Translations under genes and position numbers: made by a program | Notes under the pieces: model-generated | What the model saw: only the letters and a program-made list of their open reading frames with translations | The model's database searches: none | What the model was told of the DNA's origin: nothing | In this document: piece after piece, positions 43,262-54,288 of the stretch | Layout of the letters: each line of letters starts with the position of its first letter | How positions within the stretch are numbered: the first letter of the stretch is position 1 | NCBI RefSeq assembly: GCF_001723175.1 | Contig: NC_064651.1 | Location: forward strand, 2,666,001-2,730,000 | Direction: 5' to 3' | DNA: 64,000 nt | DNA from: Penicillium oxalicum | Lineage: Eukaryota > Ascomycota > Eurotiomycetes > Eurotiales > Aspergillaceae

Positions 43262-45238
43262 ATGGCGTCTAGCATGTCGTTCTCGCAGTTTGAGGGGGCC
43301 AAGCCTCCATCCGCCGCAAGCTTCGTGCGGCAGGCCTCGCAATGCCGCCCGCGCATGTACCAAACAAGAGCCATTCTCTTCTCAATCGTATCCTTCTTAT
43401 TGCTTCTTTGGCTTTTTTCGTCCTCCGGGGTAAGTGGCTTCCTTGTGGTATTACCGTCGGATGGGAAAGGAAACACTATACAAGGCTACGAGAGCCCGAT
43501 AGCCGTGCTAGCGAAACTCCAACAGCAGCTGAACTGACAAGAATCTGGCATTTAGAACCAGTCCGAGCCGGACTATTGGGCGGAATTTCCATCTCGCCAT
43601 CCTTTCACCGAACGCCCAGAAGACGCGCAGGTCGCACTTCAGCCAAAGTCGGGCAGTTCTGTAAATGACAGTGTCCCGCACGACCTTGACCATGGCCGCC
43701 CTCATCTCCATCTCCTCGTCCCTACCGTCAAGGGAACCCGGGGCGCCTGTCGCACCGTAACTTCCGCCATGATTCTGGGGTATCCACCACCAACATTGAT
43801 CGGCTATGGTCGTCAAAAGCCAGGAGCGACGGAGTTGGAGATCACTGTCGATCGGATCACCCGTATCCGAGATTATCTGAAGAATAGTCGCACCGTCAAG
43901 GATCGTGACTTTGTCTTGATTGTGGATGCCCAGGACGTGTTCTTCCAACTACCCCCGTGGATCCTTATCAAAAGATTCCAAGATACCGTGCGCACGAACA
44001 ATCAAAAGCTGGCGAGGAAATACGGCTACGCAGCGCCTGAAAAGCCCAATGGGTCGCCCCCCGAGGTAATTCCAAAGTATACCCACCGGGTCCTGTTTGG
44101 TGCGAGTAAGGTCTGCTATAGTGCTCTCAAAAATGACCCGGGATGCGTCACTGTTCCCGAATCGACCTTGCCGCCTGACGTATACGGATGGAAGACAGAT
44201 GCCCATCCAGATGGTCATCTCACCCGACCTCGATGGTTGAACCCCGGTGCGGTTATTGGTCAGGCTGCCGACCTGCGGATCATCTACGACGAGGTTCTTC
44301 AGTTGATGGAACGACACCCTACAAACCACAGCGACTATCGGGCACTGACGCAGATGTTTGGGCGTCAGGAAGTGATCCGTGAATTAGAGCGACTGCGGAC
44401 CGTCAACAAAGTCAAGGAATGGGTCTATGGGATGTTGGGTATCTCTGACGCAGTTGATATTGACGGAATCAGCGTTCGACTCGAGTCCGGCCATCGCTAT
44501 GAGTACGGTATCGGGGTGGACTATGAGTCGCAACTCTTCTTTAATCAGATCCTGTCACGAAACGACCTCGAGTGGATCAAGTTCAGCAATATTACCACCA
44601 CATCGCTCTTGCAGGGGCAATTCGGGGTTCCGCGTGAACATCGTCTTCTCCTTCCAGACGATATCGCGGCCCTCCCCAATCCTTTTGACCAGACTCGCTC
44701 TGCGAGCCAAAAGAGCGCGGTGCCGTCCTTCAATTTCACGCTGGACAAACTCCCGAATCCTCAACACCATTCATGGAGCAATCTCTCCTTGGCCACGAAC
44801 CCTCACTCGGCCTCTGTTCCGGTGCTCCTTCATCTCAACGGAGACCCCAAGCTACGCAACACCTGGTGGGAGAAAATGTGGTTCTTCCCTTCGGCTCGAG
44901 CTCTCCTGCGGCGATACGTCCGCTCGTCGCACGACTTCGATGCGGCGCAGTCTGCTCTCCTGGGGGGTCAGGATTGGTGGGACATGCGCGGTGGACGAGG
45001 TGGTCTGTGGACGGATGATGAGAATTGGGTGACAATTTCCGAGGTGTGTCAGGGCCAGGAGCGAGATTTGTTTGACGATGATCTTGGCCCTTGGGGCAAA
45101 GAAAATGGGGACCCCGATGCGCCGGTCTATAATCAATTTGGGAATCTTGTCAAGGGCAAAGCGACCAAGGAAGAGGCCGAGAAGAAGAAGAAAGAGATGC
45201 AAAAGGAAAAGGAAAAGGAGAAGAAGGATTCAACCTGA
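43262..45238 (+). CDS. type II membrane glycosyltransferase, PLOD-like fold (616 aa)
   Basis: This is a putative Golgi glycosyltransferase. Exons: 43262-43429 and 43556-45238, total 1851 nt in frame (donor GTAAGT, branch CTGAC, acceptor TTTAG). A 30-residue cytosolic tail is followed by one signal-anchor segment (residues 37-54, ILFSIVSFLLLLWLF) and a stem; this is type II topology. The catalytic domain contains VLIVDAQDVFFQLPP, a DxxD metal/nucleotide-sugar motif, and RPRWLNPGAVIGQAADL, as in the glycosyltransferase domain of lysyl-hydroxylase/procollagen galactosyltransferases. DYRALTQMF and VDYESQLFF follow. The C-terminus is a long Lys/Glu coiled coil. The acceptor is unknown; fungi lack collagen, so the name only reflects fold. 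Confidence 0.75.
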
Positions 45239-45613
45239 TAATGAATTCAAATTTCCATGTTTGTATTCCAAGTACTCCAGATATTGTATTGTCTCATCGT
45301 TGATGCTGTAGGGAAGAAACCGGCCTTGTACTTGACTCGTGCAGGCATATTGTCTTGTGTGCCCTGTGAAATTTGCGGTTCAAGGACGATCGAAAGTTGG
45401 ATCTTCGAGTCTGCGTTGTAAGGCCAAATGAGTGTTTGTTCGTGTTCCCTCGACTGAAAGGTTCTCGTGGGAACGATGTCGACTCATCTAATGGACACAA
45501 AGGGCCCCCTCCCCTTCAATAAAAATATCTCGGTGCATTTGGTCCAAGAAAATCCCAAAGACCCAACGCCAAAGCGCATCTTGTCTTTCCCACCAAATCT
45601 CTCATTCGCCATC
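45239..45613. other. convergent intergenic, 375 bp
   Basis: Between the 3' ends of the glycosyltransferase (plus) and RPC17 (minus). No feature seen. Confidence 0.5.
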
Positions 45614-46685
45614 TCAACCCGTATAATTCTCATTCAAAGTCTCCCGAATGATCCCCAAGATGGCAATCAAATCATCGTCCGAGATTCGTTCCTCTCTTTC
45701 CTCAATCACAGCGTCAAACAGCGCCAACGCACCATAATCCGCCTCCGTAGCACCACCCTCTTCCCCTTCTTCTCCCTCGGCACCATCCCCACCAGCCATT
45801 TCTTCCCCTTCCCCTTCAACGGGAGTCTCGTCAACCTCCATCATCTCACCATGTCCATTGGCCTCACCGACAGCAGTCAGATCTTCCGATTCCCCCGCAG
45901 ACAGACCAATGCCCAGATTGACGATAGTCAGCACCTCGGCTTTGGTCAGCCCGTACGGGCGAAGTTTCTGGATCAGGCTGCGGATAGCGCGGTCCAGGGG
46001 CGTAGGTTCATTGGAGAGAGGCTGTCGTGAAATAGTAGGTGGTTCAAGTTCGGTGGTGGATGTTACGCTGGGGCGCATGGTTCGGGTCATGGCTGTTTGG
46101 GATTGGGAATGCGAGGAGCTGGGTCGATCTGTAGAGCGTGGGTATTTGAGGAGATGGGGGGAGATGCGAGAGACGTAGTTGTGGAACTGCAAATGAGAGA
46201 TAAAAATCGTTGGTCAGTATATTTGAAAGTGTCATATTCGGGTGCAAGTGAGAGATCTTTTTTTTGTTTTCTCTTTTTCTCTCCACGGTCCTGATCGTCA
46301 AGTCCTTCTCCGGGTTGTCTTTGCGCCGGTCGAACCAGCGGTTTCTCCATGGAAGACATGTCGTAGGCACACGACTTGACAGACCGAGCGAGTTCGATTG
46401 AACCGAGAGGTATTGTACGAGATGAGCAGAGGAAGAAGAGAGCCAAGGGAGCCTGCGAACCTCTTTCACCACGGTATTATGATCTCTGAGATCTGGACTT
46501 GGAACCCATTGTCGCGCATTGGGAGGCCGACTGGGCGGACGGCGGGCGGGTTCGCCGTGAGGTAGGCGAGAACTTCCACGTTGGTAAGGACCGCTGCTTG
46601 GGGGTCAAGGATCTGGATATGATTGTTAGAGGGAAGTGGCCAATGTCTACACCTGCCATTGGAAAAAGGACTTGCTCACCTTCAT
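45614..46685 (-). CDS. RPC17: RNA polymerase III subunit RPC17/RPC9 (about 243 aa; one-base frameshift)
   Basis: This is the CRCP/RPC9 subunit that forms the Pol III stalk with RPC25 and helps recruit TFIIIB. Exons (minus): 46680-46685 (only ATGAAG), 46461-46612, 45614-46186. Reading gives M-K then ILDPQAAVLTNVEVLAYLTANPP in one frame, and RRPPSRPPNARQWVPSPDL in the next; one missing base at the G3 run 46544-46546 (GGCGGGCGGG) joins them, and the 731-nt total is one short of a multiple of three. The last exon holds FHNYVSRISPHLLKYP, GLTKAEVLTIVNLG and, after a long acidic insert (about 60 residues, EGEGEEMAGGDG...), the closing ISDDDLIAILGIIRETL helix. The long second intron (274 nt) uses an unusual GTTCGC donor. 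Confidence 0.85.
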
Positions 46686-47421
46686 GGTGCAGTGTGGGCA
46701 ATGATACGATAACGATGTTACCGACAAGAAGAAATACTGCCGACGGAGGGGAAAAAAGCTTATTATGCCGGCAGAATATGATCGGCGTGACGAGCTGGGG
46801 CAAGTCGGTCAGAAAGGTGGTCAACGCTGTTCTGACAGCCCCGACTCGACTTATTTGGGGGACTGTTGGACAGCAGAACTAGACACTGCAAGTAACACTA
46901 CTAGGTGCGAGACATTAGTCATAATAAAATAGGACTGAGAGTGCTCGCATATTGCATACAGTGCCGGCGGACATACTGTCCCAGTGCGTAGAAAGTTGTA
47001 GGAAGCTAAGACTGGCCTGTAAACCCGACGATTACTGTCGATGCTGGAGAAAGGTGCCCTCCGACGCAGAAACCACTGTTTTATTAGACAGGAAGATAGA
47101 TGTACCTTCGCCTACGAGTCATCTCAATCGACCCAAATTAGAATCAAAAATCCTACAACGGACGTGAAGAGGTTAATCATGAACAGATTATTCAACCATG
47201 AAGCACTGTACTGCCTTGTACCATAAAGCACCCTTTGCGCCAGAGAAAATTTGACTCAATCAACCTCGAAATGCCCCCAGACATGCGCGTAGCGAGCGAG
47301 ATCGCGAACATAGAAAGCAACAACAAACGAGAAAAAAAAGTGATATCATACAGATTCGCGAGAGCCATCCTTGTCACCTTGCACGAAACTTTTGAACATA
47401 AAAACTTCAAACAGCAGGCGT
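46686..47421. other. intergenic, 736 bp
   Basis: Promoter of RPC17 (minus) and trailer of NOP58 (minus). The short frame at 46499-46882 overlaps the RPC17 promoter and is unsupported. Nothing else. Confidence 0.5.
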
Positions 47422-49346
47422 TTACTCGCCCTTGTTCTTCTTCTTCTTCTTCTTTTCGCTGTCATCACCATCATCACGCTTGCGCTTCTTGCCGTCCTCC
47501 TTCTCGGCCTTCTTGGCTTCCTTCTTCGCCTTCTTCAGGTCCTTCTTGCTGACGGCCGTTGGGTTGCCGGCGGCGTCAAAGGTGATCTCGCCGCGCTCGA
47601 GCTTGCGCTGGTACCGCTTCACGCTGAGACCGGCCTTGGCGGCCAGCTTCTCGAGCTCAGAGTCACCGGTGCCATCTTGGGACTCGTCATCAGAGTCGGC
47701 GTCAGCCATCTCCTCGTCCTCCTCAACATCTTCCACCAGCTTCTTCTTGTCCTTCTTGGACTTCTTGGCGGATGTGGGAGCCTCGACCTCCTCGGTATCC
47801 ATGGCATCGGCATCGGGGTTGTACTTGCGGGCCTCCTTCAGGTCGAACTTCTGAGCCTGAGCGGCACCGTTGGGTGCAATGTTCACACCGCGGGGCTTGA
47901 TGGGCTTGCCCTCCATGGCGGCGAGCTTGCGCTCCATGTTGAAGCGGGCCTCGGTACCGAGAGCAGCCTTCTCCTCCTCGGTCACATCGTCGTCCCACTC
48001 AGCGAGGGCGTCCACACGGATTCCAAGAGAAGCCTTGGCGGCGAGGATACGGGCCATCTTGCCCTTGTTGCGGCCGGTGGCCTGACCGATCAGAGACGCG
48101 TGGTAGATCAGACCGTACTTGGGGGTATCGTGCTTGGTCTTCAGGGCACGGAAAAGGGCCTTCTCGGCACCGAGAATCTGGATGGTACTGGCGGGGCTCT
48201 TGGACAAGCTGGTCAGGCTACCAGCGTGGGCGATCAGACGGGCACCAACAAGGTCACCGACGAGAGCAGTCAGGTTAGGAGCGATGGCGTTCATGCGAGA
48301 AGACAGGTAGCTAGCAAGGCGCTGACGGTATTCGGCAAACTCAACAACTTGAGTAGCAAGAGCCTGAATGTTCTCGAGATCCTGCTCGCTGATCTCAGTA
48401 CCCATAGACCGATCAGCGGCAGTCTTGACGGCACTCTCAATCTCCTCGGGGAGAATTTCGGCCAGGTCGGTCGTCTCCCAGTTGGTACGCATACCCATCT
48501 TCAGAACGAGCTTGGAGTAGGCAATGTTGTCGTTCAGGATCTTGGCAAGCTCGGGGAAGTGCCAGCCGTACCACTCCTTCACGCGCATAGCGTATGTGTT
48601 GAGCTCCTTGTCGAGATCATCCAAGAGGCCAATGGCCTGGACGATCATGGTGTCGATCTTGTCGGGGGAGAACTTGAGCTTGTGACGGGCGAGAGAGTGG
48701 GACAGACCAAGAGACATAGCGGACATGTCGCTGGGGGCAAGACCGGGGATGAGAGTGATCAGGTTCTCACGAATGGCACGGAAGGCATCAGCGGTGGAAG
48801 AGTCGGCGATCAGCTCGAGAGAGAGGCCGGGAACCTTGGTGATGGCATTTCCTGTTGACGGTTCCCATCAGCAAGTGTTTCCTGAGGTGGAGGAGGTTGT
48901 TTGACTGGACATACCGAGCTTGACGTCGGCAACGGCCAAAGAGGCCTTCTTCTCATCCTTGAGCTCCTTAAGAACCTCTGTCAGGAGAGGAGTGACCTTT
49001 CCCTCAATGATGGAAGCAGCCTCCTCAACGGCAGTGGCGGCGCTGTCGAACTTCTTGAAGTTCTTCAATTTGAAGCTGTGAGAAGAGGGTCAGCGTTCTG
49101 GTGAATTTTCAATGGGCTTTTTTTTCTCTTCTCTTTTCAACGTCGCTTCCGTGGGGATCTGACGAAGCCAGCGTCGCTGGAACAAGGAAGGGTTCGCCGG
49201 TAGAGAGTCAATGGAGCATACAGGTTTGAGATTCCCTCAGGAGTGTTGGCATCCTCCGGGAGAGATTCGCGCTTGAAGAGCTTCTTGTCCTTGGACTTCA
49301 GCAGGGCGTAACCCGCGCTGGTTTCGGTCAAGATGAAAAGTGACAT
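47422..49346 (-). CDS. NOP58: box C/D snoRNP core protein NOP58 (571 aa)
   Basis: This is a nucleolar core protein of box C/D snoRNPs, needed for rRNA 2'-O-methylation and pre-rRNA processing. Exons (minus): 49222-49346, 48915-49075, 47422-48851, total 1716 nt in frame. The N-terminus [24 protein letters not shown] is the family start. A coiled coil and the NOP domain follow ([31 protein letters not shown]; then [36 protein letters not shown]), which bind the K-turn and 15.5K. The C-terminus is an acidic stretch ([17 protein letters not shown]) and a Lys/Asp/Glu tail ([18 protein letters not shown]), the usual KKE nucleolar tail. It is head-to-head with VMA6 across 299 bp. Confidence 0.97.
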
Positions 49347-49645
49347 GGTGGGCGACCACGGCGAGTGGGCTCTATGTAATGGAAAGAATTGTCGTTGCAA
49401 AGACGAGGGAGCCCAGGTCGATAGTGAAAAAGAAAGACAGAAGGCGGGGGTTTGTGGACCGTGGACGCAATCGCTCGTTGAAAAGAAATCTAGAAATTTT
49501 GCACGGAAGAAAAAAGTGCAAAATCACGAGCCACGGACGGTGGCTGTGGCTGTGGCTTATGTAAGACCCGCCAGCGGTTCGGGCGGCGGCGTCGAGGGGA
49601 GCTCTAGGTATTCCACCTCTCATTCATCAACGAACTCCAAGCACC
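49347..49645. promoter_or_regulatory. shared divergent promoter of NOP58 and VMA6 (299 bp)
   Basis: The two ATGs (NOP58 at 49346 minus; VMA6 at 49646 plus) are separated by 299 bp, so both promoters and leaders overlap. No canonical TATA box seen. Whether the two genes are co-regulated is unknown. Confidence 0.5.
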
Positions 49646-50903
49646 ATGGAGGGTCTCTTTTTTAATACGAACGGCGGGTAGGATCAAGACTGATTCCTGT
49701 GGAATTAACGCTGTGTTAACGAAATCTCAGTTTTGTTGAAGGCATTGTCCGAGGGTATCGGAATACACTCTTGACTGGCCAGAGCTACTCCAACCTGGTA
49801 CAATGCGAGACGATCGACGGTAAATACAATCCAACGCTTATCCGTCCAATTTGACTTCTAACAAATGCTGGTGCAGATGTGAAACTGCAGCTTGGGCCGG
49901 CATACGGTGACTTCCTTGCCTCTCTTCCTCCGAATCCCTCCACATCTGCCCTTGCGGGCAAGATGACCGATAAGCTGGTGTCCGAATTTCGCTACCTTGT
50001 CGCCCAGTCAGTAGGCTCGACTGCCAAGTTCCTTGAATACTTGACCTACGGTTACATGATCGATAATATTGCCCTTCTCATTACTGGGACCTTACATGAA
50101 CGGGACACACGAGAGCTCCTGGAGCGATGTCACCCTTTGGGCTGGTTCGAGACTCTGCCCGTCCTTTGCGTTGCATCCAATATTGAAGAGCTCTACAACT
50201 CGGTTCTGATCGAAACCCCTCTTGCGCCATACTTCAAAGGCAGTCTCAGCCATCAGGATCTGGACGAACTTAATATCGAAATTGTGCGCAACACCCTCTA
50301 CAAGAACTACTTGGAAGACTTCTACAATTTTGTTCAAACCCACCCAGACTTCTCCGGCCCAACACGAGAAGTCATGTCTGAGATCTTACAATTTGAGGCA
50401 GACCGTCGCGCCATCAACATTACTCTCAACTCCTTCGGCACCGAGCTGTCCAAACAGGAACGGAGGAAGCTGTACCCCGAGTTTGGAAACCTATACCCGG
50501 AGGGTAGCTTAATGCTCTCGCGGGCCGATGATATTGAGGGCGTCGCCCTGGCTGTCAGCGCTGTATCTGATTACAAGAGCTTCTTTGACGCCGTAGGGCT
50601 GAGCCAAGGCGGCGGTAGTATGGGTGGTATGGGAGGTGGCCCCGCGGACGGAAAGAGTCTGGAAGACCTCTTCTATCAAAAAGAGATGGAGATGTCAAAG
50701 ATGGTCTTCACTCGCCAATTCACCCCGGCGGTGGTTTACGCTTGGATGAAGCTGAAGGAGCAGGTGAGCAGTGTCCCCGTTCTACCTTTACGAAACATTC
50801 GGAAGCTAATCAAGGACAGGAAATTCGCAATGTGACGTGGATCTCGGAATGCATTGCTCAGAACCAAAAGGAGAGGATCGGGAACTTCATCTCTGTCTTC
50901 TAA
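49646..50903 (+). CDS. VMA6: V-type ATPase subunit d, VMA6 (363 aa)
   Basis: This is the V0-sector subunit d that couples the central rotor to the proteolipid ring in vacuolar/Golgi proton pumps. Exons: 49646-49677 (32 nt), 49731-49819, 49877-50763, 50820-50903, total 1092 nt in frame. The start MEGLFFNTNGGFVEGIVRGYRN is family-typical; later blocks GPAYGDFLASL, FLEYLTYGYMIDNIALLITG and DVNIEYLN-like ELNIEIVRNTLYKNYLEDFY are conserved. The end IRNVTWISECIAQNQKERI comes only from the last exon; unspliced reading would give a wrong tail after EQV. A Gly/Met-rich patch (QGGGSMGGMGGG) at about 280-291 is variable. Confidence 0.97.
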
Positions 50904-51982
50904 GCCTCGGAAACTTGACGATTGTTTGGCATTTTGTATTTAACTTGTTGATGGCTGTCTGTATTTGCCCCCTTATTCTTGGAACCAGCCAACATGTTGT
51001 ATCGAGTACCCGATTTTGTTTATCTGCTTGTGACTTTCCTCTTACCCTGGTTCCACTCTTAGTATCAATGTCTTCGCATTAACCTGTCGACCAAAACATG
51101 AACTGCGGCCAAACTCGATTCTTCACTCCCTTGTGCTTTATTCCGGCGCTGGTTTTCATTCCTGCGACGTGCACTGGTCTCGAATGGAACCGCCATGTTC
51201 TTCATTGACGAATGGATGTTCTCGACCCCATTGGCCTGGGGCGTCCCGTCTCCTTCCAAGGAACGAACATGAGGCACCTCGCCAGTACTGTAGCCCAGCG
51301 AACGAGACGATAAGTCCCGTCTTTGCTTAATTTTGCTTTCATACATAGAGGTGCATCCATTGATGGATACTCGCAAATACCGAGGCATGTGTCTTTCCTC
51401 CGTCCCCATATGTTGATGAGCAACTAGGCTCGTAGGCTTTAGACAGGTAGGTCTATATAGCTCGCGGGAACCTCAAAAGTCTTGAGGACCAGTCAGCTTA
51501 CACGAGATTCCATCAAGGAAACCCAAACTCCAAATTCGATAGATGTTGCATGCGAGACAGGACTCGATTGAGATTGGACGATTCGTTTCGTGTACTTCAA
51601 AACAGATATATGTACATTATGTCAGTCCAGCCCAGTGCTTGCTGGGATGAGCGAATGGTTAAAGCGATAAAAAAATCAAGGGCAATGGACTGTTTTCCAG
51701 CAACTAGCCAGTAGTGAGATCAACATGGAAGCATGAAAGTACAAGAACACGCTTTTCAAGCACCAAGTCTACTAGGACCAAGGTTTCTATTTTTGTGGGG
51801 AAAAAAGTGACAGAATTGCGATGGACGATGTATAGAAAGAGGACACGGAGTCAGCAACAACGCCCATAGATCCAAGGAAATTCATGTAGAGCATTCCAGC
51901 TCATATGGACACAAAGCCGGTATATTTGTTTTCATCTGCAGAGAAGCCCGTGCCTGTTCCGGCAAAGCGAGGGTGAGCGAGT
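50904..51982. other. convergent intergenic, 1.1 kb
   Basis: Between the 3' ends of VMA6 (plus) and the PRPP synthetase (minus). It has A/T-rich patches (51600-51860). Short frames near 51065-51423 are unsupported. Confidence 0.5.
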
Positions 51983-53413
51983 TCAGTCGTACTGAAACAG
52001 AACGCTGATGGATTCACCATGGTGAACTCGGCGAATGGCCTGAAAATTTCACAAGGGTCAGCAAATGTAGATGAGCGACCCGGGAATGTTTTTGGGCTGT
52101 CAGGTCTTACCTCCGCGAACACATGGCCGACCTCAAGGACCTCCAACTTAGGGCAGCGACGAAGATGATCCGTCTGATCCACACTGTTGGTCACGACCAC
52201 CTTATCGAGAGAGCTTGCATTGATGCGGTCAATCGCGTCACCGCTCAGAATACCGTGAGTGACCAAAGCGTACACCTTGGAGGCACCTTCTTTCTTGAGA
52301 AGTTTTGCTGCCCGCGTGATGGTGTTGGAGGTGTCTGCGAGATCATCAATAAGGATGGCTGTACGATCGCGAACATCACCAACAAGCATCATGGTGGCAT
52401 TTTGTCGGTCTGTGATTTTGGTTGGGCGGCGCTCCTGTGGAGAATGGGTTAAGATGGGACTTGGCGTCGCCGTAGAGCTCTCAAGATCCAGACCATACCT
52501 TGTGAATGAGAGCAAACTCCATGCCCATGGAGTCAGCAATGGCTGTCGCACGCTTAGCACCACCTGCGTCGGGGCTGACCACCACGGCTTGCTTGTAGGC
52601 TGGAATATTGCGCTGGATATAGCTCTTAAGCAACGGACGACCATACAGGTTATCCACGGGAATATCGAAGAAGCCCTGGTACTGTGGGTCATGCAGATCC
52701 ATGGTGATGATGTGATCGGCACCGGCGCAAGTGAGCAGATCGGCCACCAGGGTGCCTGCTTGCGCAACCCATTGCTTGTATCCTGGTCGGGGCTGGAAGG
52801 CGTTGATTTTGGAGGAGTTGCTCGAGGGTTCTTCAACCCCACCGCTGGCAGCCAGAGACTTGATGGACTCTGCCGTTTCGCTCCGAGTGAGTCCGTTGGG
52901 TGTGCGCCGTTTGACCGGGCTGCCATTGCTTTCCTCGATTTGAGCTTTGGCCAGACTCTTCTGCAAGCTATCCATACCACCCTGCAGGCCAAGACCCTCA
53001 GTCTTCATGCCTGGGCCGGGTGTCGGAGGGGTACTCTCAAAAGTGTAGCCATTGTTAGGGCGGTCGCGAACAGAAGACTTGACTAGCGGAGCTCCAGCCT
53101 TATCGTAAGGAATATCACTTTGGCGGGAATAAGGGAACAGCGGCAGAACGGCGGTGACTCGGCGTGCCGAGGCTGTCTTGCAAGCGGAGATTGTGATCAA
53201 GAGCTCGAGGAGGTGATCATTGACCTTACCACCGCCAGACTGAATGATGTAGACATCCTTCTCACGGACAGATTCCTGGATTTCAACTCGAGTCTCACCG
53301 ACCGCAAATTTGGAAAGAAGAACTTCCGCCGGAGGAATGCCAAGCACACCGCAAATGCTCTGAGTCAGTTGCGGGTGGGATGTGCCTCCGATGACGACGA
53401 GATTTCGGACCAT
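51983..53413 (-). CDS. ribose-phosphate pyrophosphokinase (PRPP synthetase), 431 aa
   Basis: This enzyme makes PRPP from ribose-5-phosphate and ATP for purine, pyrimidine, NAD, His and Trp synthesis. Exons (minus): 52499-53413, 52111-52434, 51983-52039, total 1296 nt in frame. The N-terminal motif SKFAVGETRVEIQESVREKDV is at about 34-55, the catalytic/flexible region FPYSRQSD at about 93-100, the divalent-cation/PRPP-synthetase signature DLHDPQYQGFFDIPVDNL at 239-256, and the PRPP loop DDLADTSNT at 335-343. A 100-residue low-complexity insertion lies between about 105 and 210, as in the yeast Prs1/Prs5 class with a non-homologous region, so this is probably the structural partner isoform that also links to cell-wall integrity, rather than the smaller Prs2-4 type. 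Confidence 0.92.
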
Positions 53414-54288
53414 TGTGCTTGATTTTCAAAAGCTCGGATGAAACGAGGATTGGGAGGTAGTACGGTCTCAATGACTCCCACCGCGGGGAAAGCGATGATT
53501 CAAGTGGATGATGGCGAGGAAACTTGCGGAGGGACGGAAAAACTGGGGCCGGCAGGGCAAACTTTTGGAGTATGACGGGAAACTGATAGACACGGGATCG
53601 GTGCGATGCGAACGAGCAGCCTGGAAGAAGAGTGGAGAGGTATAGAATCACTTCATCACGCGAAGCTTGCGAGGGTCAGAATGCTCCCTTTGACGATGTT
53701 CGCAACGAGGCAAAAAAAAAAGAAATGAACATGTGAGGTCCCGCGTTCGAAAAAAAGCCTCTTTGGAGAGTGGACCGCCAACTCGGGCTCGGGTTGGTTA
53801 CCAGCGGAGTGCCTCAGGCTGTCACAAGACTGTCCAGGTGCGGCATCGGTGCAAGCGGCCAGGTTGAGCCCCGCATTGCCGACGGGAGGATTTGCAACGG
53901 TCGTTGATGCGGACTGGATGATGCCATGCGGTGCGCATCGAAAAGGAGTCGTGGCGACTGACAAGGAGATAACCTCAAAACACACTTACATCTCACTACC
54001 AAGAAGCCTAAAGTGGCAGCGAGACTGATCAGGATGTCCAGGTCCACGTTGTTTGTCTCCTCGTCGCTGTGTGAGAACTCGTGGGCACCAGGTCCCACAG
54101 TCCGTTGCGAAACTGTGAGAGAAAGGATGGCAATGATGGAAGTAAAATAAGCAGTGACAGAAGTGACAGCAAACAGAAAAGTAGAAAAAAAAAGTTCATG
54201 CTCCATTGACCCAATCCATGGTATTGTCTTCTTAACGCCCGATGAACCTCGCAGAACAACATAGTAAGACATGGCCACAAGCCACCGC
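53414..54288. other. intergenic, 875 bp, with an unexplained hydrophobic open frame
   Basis: Between HUB1 and the PRPP synthetase gene, both on the minus strand. On the minus strand a frame at about 53930-54280 encodes a hydrophobic run followed by AHEFSHSDEETNNVDLDILIS, with a plausible acceptor (CTCTCACAG) and donor (GTAAGT) around it. I could not assemble a complete gene from it. The rest holds the PRPP synthetase promoter. Confidence 0.4.

Noticed and set aside
47371..48858. 495-codon plus-strand frame opposite NOP58
   Set aside because: Leu/Gly-rich mirror of NOP58 codons; no start context or family match.
52259..53086. 275-codon plus-strand frame opposite the PRPP synthetase
   Set aside because: Antisense shadow; the minus strand has all PRPP synthetase motifs.
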